Positions 63,004 to 64,000 of a stretch of DNA of 64,000 nucleotides are shown here, one piece after another. The position numbers were made by a program, and so were the translations under genes. Source of the DNA: Methanobrevibacter millerae (GTDB lineage: Archaea > Methanobacteriota > Methanobacteria > Methanobacteriales > Methanobacteriaceae). Position 1 is the first letter of the stretch. Each line of letters starts with the position of its first letter. The DNA lies in NCBI RefSeq assembly GCF_900103415.1, contig NZ_FMXB01000003.1, positions 110,522-174,521 of the forward strand, written 5' to 3'. Below the pieces are notes generated by a model. That model did not search any database. It had not been told where the DNA came from and worked only from the letters and a program-made list of their open reading frames with translations.

Positions 63004-63261
63004 ATGCTTATTAATATTGGTGCCGAGTTCGGAACACATTTGGAAACTAGTGAAATTGCTATCGAATTAATAGATATATTAAACAAGATTCCCGAAAAGG
63101 AATTCATTCTGGATTTCAAGGATGTCGTATTCATTACCATGAATTTTGCCCAGGCATATTATACTGCAAAACTTGATTCGGATAAGAGAATTTCAGAAAT
63201 AAACTTCTCAGACAATGTTAAAATGACAATGGGTTCTGCTGATGAGGCAGTTAATCCTTAA
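63004..63261 (+). CDS. DUF4325 STAS-like protein
   Basis: An 85-residue protein with the DUF4325 (STAS-like alpha/beta) pattern: FILDFKDVVFITMNFAQAYY (about residues 38-57) is the conserved strand-helix. The N-terminal strand is a short version (MLINIGAEFGTHLETSEIAI). Similar proteins are found near kinase/phosphatase signalling genes. The ATG follows AGGTGTAAACA. It stands alone between DUF4012 and taw1, 7 kb from the partner-switching module, so a link is speculative. Confidence 0.65.
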   Translation: MLINIGAEFGTHLETSEIAIELIDILNKIPEKEFILDFKDVVFITMNFAQAYYTAKLDSDKRISEINFSDNVKMTMGSADEAVNP

Positions 63262-63276
63262 ATCTTATTTTTTTAA

Positions 63277-63308
63277 TTTACTAGAAATTTCCAGTAAAAG
63301 AATTTTCA
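63277..63308. repeat. Palindromic TTACTnGAA...TTCCAGTAA element, copy 3
   Basis: TTTACTAGAAATTTCCAGTAAA, a near-palindrome with a single A/C mismatch at the same place as the copies at 31679 and 37526. It lies between the convergent DUF4325 and taw1 genes, 16 bases after the first stop, which fits a terminator-like role. Confidence 0.55.
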
Positions 63309-64000
63309 TTCAAGAAGAACCACACGGCTGATTTCGGACTCATTGACTATTTCTCTGCCGCATTCATCGCCAATGGCCTTTGCAAATTCCTTAACTTCAT
63401 GAAATTCAGGCATGTTTGCCATAGTTAATCTTTCACGTGATGATCCAACAAACATGTATGCCTTCACTTCAACATAATTCGGATCGGCCTTTTCGATAAG
63501 CTCTGCATACTTTTCGGGATAAATCATGTTTCTTCCCTTAACGCAGGTGTTTCGTATGCATGTACGTGAGTTAAAACTGGCCATTGTTTCAAGTGATTCA
63601 TTTAAATTATTCCATGCATCGCTTATTCTTGGTCGGCATAGCTCTTCATAAATTTTACTTGAAGGTGCATCCAAGGAAAGGTACAGCTGGTAAGGGTCGT
63701 TTTCGAGATTCCTCAGCCTGTCAACGCACTGGCCGTTGCTCACTACAAATGTTGTGAAATCCCTTCTGTTGAACTCTCCAATCAGTTCATCGATTTTAGG
63801 GTATAATGTAGGCTCGCCGGCAAGTGAAATTGCTGCGTTTGTAGGGCTTTTAAGTTCTTCCAGCTTTTTTGGATTTGCCTTGTCATTTCCATAATAGCCA
63901 CATAAAAGATTGTTTTGAGCTTCAATGGCTCCGTCAACTATGGTTTTAGGGTCATCATACTCCTCATCTTCCCATTCGGTCTGTGTATAGGTCAAATCCC
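63306..64000 (-). CDS. taw1: 4-demethylwyosine synthase, 5' end outside the window
   Basis: Radical-SAM enzyme that forms the tricyclic base of wyosine from m1G37 of tRNA-Phe with pyruvate. Only the C-terminal ~230 residues are present; the frame runs through the window edge, so the CxxxCxxC cluster motif is not visible. The visible part has the Taw1 pattern AAISLAGEPTLYPKIDELIG and FTTFVVSNGQCVDRLRNL, then YLSLDAPSSKIYEELCRPRI. RNTCVKGRNMIYPEKYAELI and YVEVKAYMFVGSSRERL follow. The identification is secure despite truncation. Confidence 0.9.
   Translation of the reverse strand, partial: DLTYTQTEWEDEEYDDPKTIVDGAIEAQNNLLCGYYGNDKANPKKLEELKSPTNAAISLAGEPTLYPKIDELIGEFNRRDFTTFVVSNGQCVDRLRNLENDPYQLYLSLDAPSSKIYEELCRPRISDAWNNLNESLETMASFNSRTCIRNTCVKGRNMIYPEKYAELIEKADPNYVEVKAYMFVGSSRERLTMANMPEFHEVKEFAKAIGDECGREIVNESEISRVVLLE

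Overview
The window comes from a low-GC, hydrogenotrophic methanogen of the Methanobacteriales, most likely Methanobrevibacter. The evidence is a methanopterin-pathway gene (mtd), archaeal information genes (Topo VI A/B, aIF1A, RIO1, Dim2-type KH protein, aTrm56, wyosine synthase), archaeal lipid genes (UbiA-type DGGGP synthase, myo-inositol-phosphate synthase), and very large Asn/Thr-rich adhesin-like proteins. Start codons are commonly preceded by AGGTGAT- or AGGTGTT-type ribosome binding sites, and several genes start at TTG.

Layout. 1-2.3 kb: mtd behind a long AT-rich leader region, with a related stem-loop repeat on each side. 2.5-6.2 kb (minus): top6A, top6B and dim2. 6.4-12.7 kb: an accessory stretch with two Rpn-like tail remnants, a long HisG, a DUF2142 membrane protein, a tiny secreted Gly/Ser protein, a coiled-coil protein and two predicted cation channels. 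12.9-14 kb (minus): rio1 and aIF1A, which usually sit beside dim2. 14-19.6 kb: moeA, an effector-binding-domain protein, an SseB-like protein, a TldD/PmbA protein, archaeal phosphoglycolate phosphatase and hypD. 19.6-22.4 kb: a NeuA-PseG fusion followed by NeuB, a nonulosonic-acid activation cassette. 22.4-27.4 kb: zinc-ribbon proteins (TPR; NERD-like), a GT39-like membrane protein and a UbiA prenyltransferase. 27.6-31.6 kb: inositol-phosphate synthase, pyruvate carboxylase subunit B and an SDR. 31.9-40.4 kb: two adhesin-like genes. The first is broken by a frameshift inside a threefold ~957-bp tandem module, and both share a ~790-bp gapless C-terminal duplication.

40.5-47.1 kb: queC, larC, a CobZ-type phosphatase, a DUF4258/DUF2283 toxin-antitoxin-like pair, cobS, trm56 and a DUF763 protein. 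47.2-52.6 kb: FKBP, an ABC-2 exporter, an HTH regulator with two DUF4013 membrane proteins, and fumarase beta. 52.7-57.2 kb: a GNAT, then a STAS / RsbW-like kinase / membrane SpoIIE phosphatase set, then an aldo-keto reductase. 57.5-62.1 kb: korDABC-sucC plus an iron-sulfur flavoprotein. 62.1-64 kb: a DUF4012 protein, a DUF4325 STAS-like protein and the 3' part of taw1.

Functional threads. PycB, fumarase beta, SucC and KorDABC are steps of the reductive partial TCA route from pyruvate through oxaloacetate to 2-oxoglutarate used by these methanogens. The NeuA-PseG/NeuB, GT39-like, DUF2142, adhesin and DUF4012 genes point to an elaborate cell surface. The best candidate for an under-described system is the bacterial-style partner-switching module at 53.4-56.3 kb, in an organism that should have no sigma factor for it to control. 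No tRNA, rRNA, CRISPR array or intact insertion sequence was recognised.
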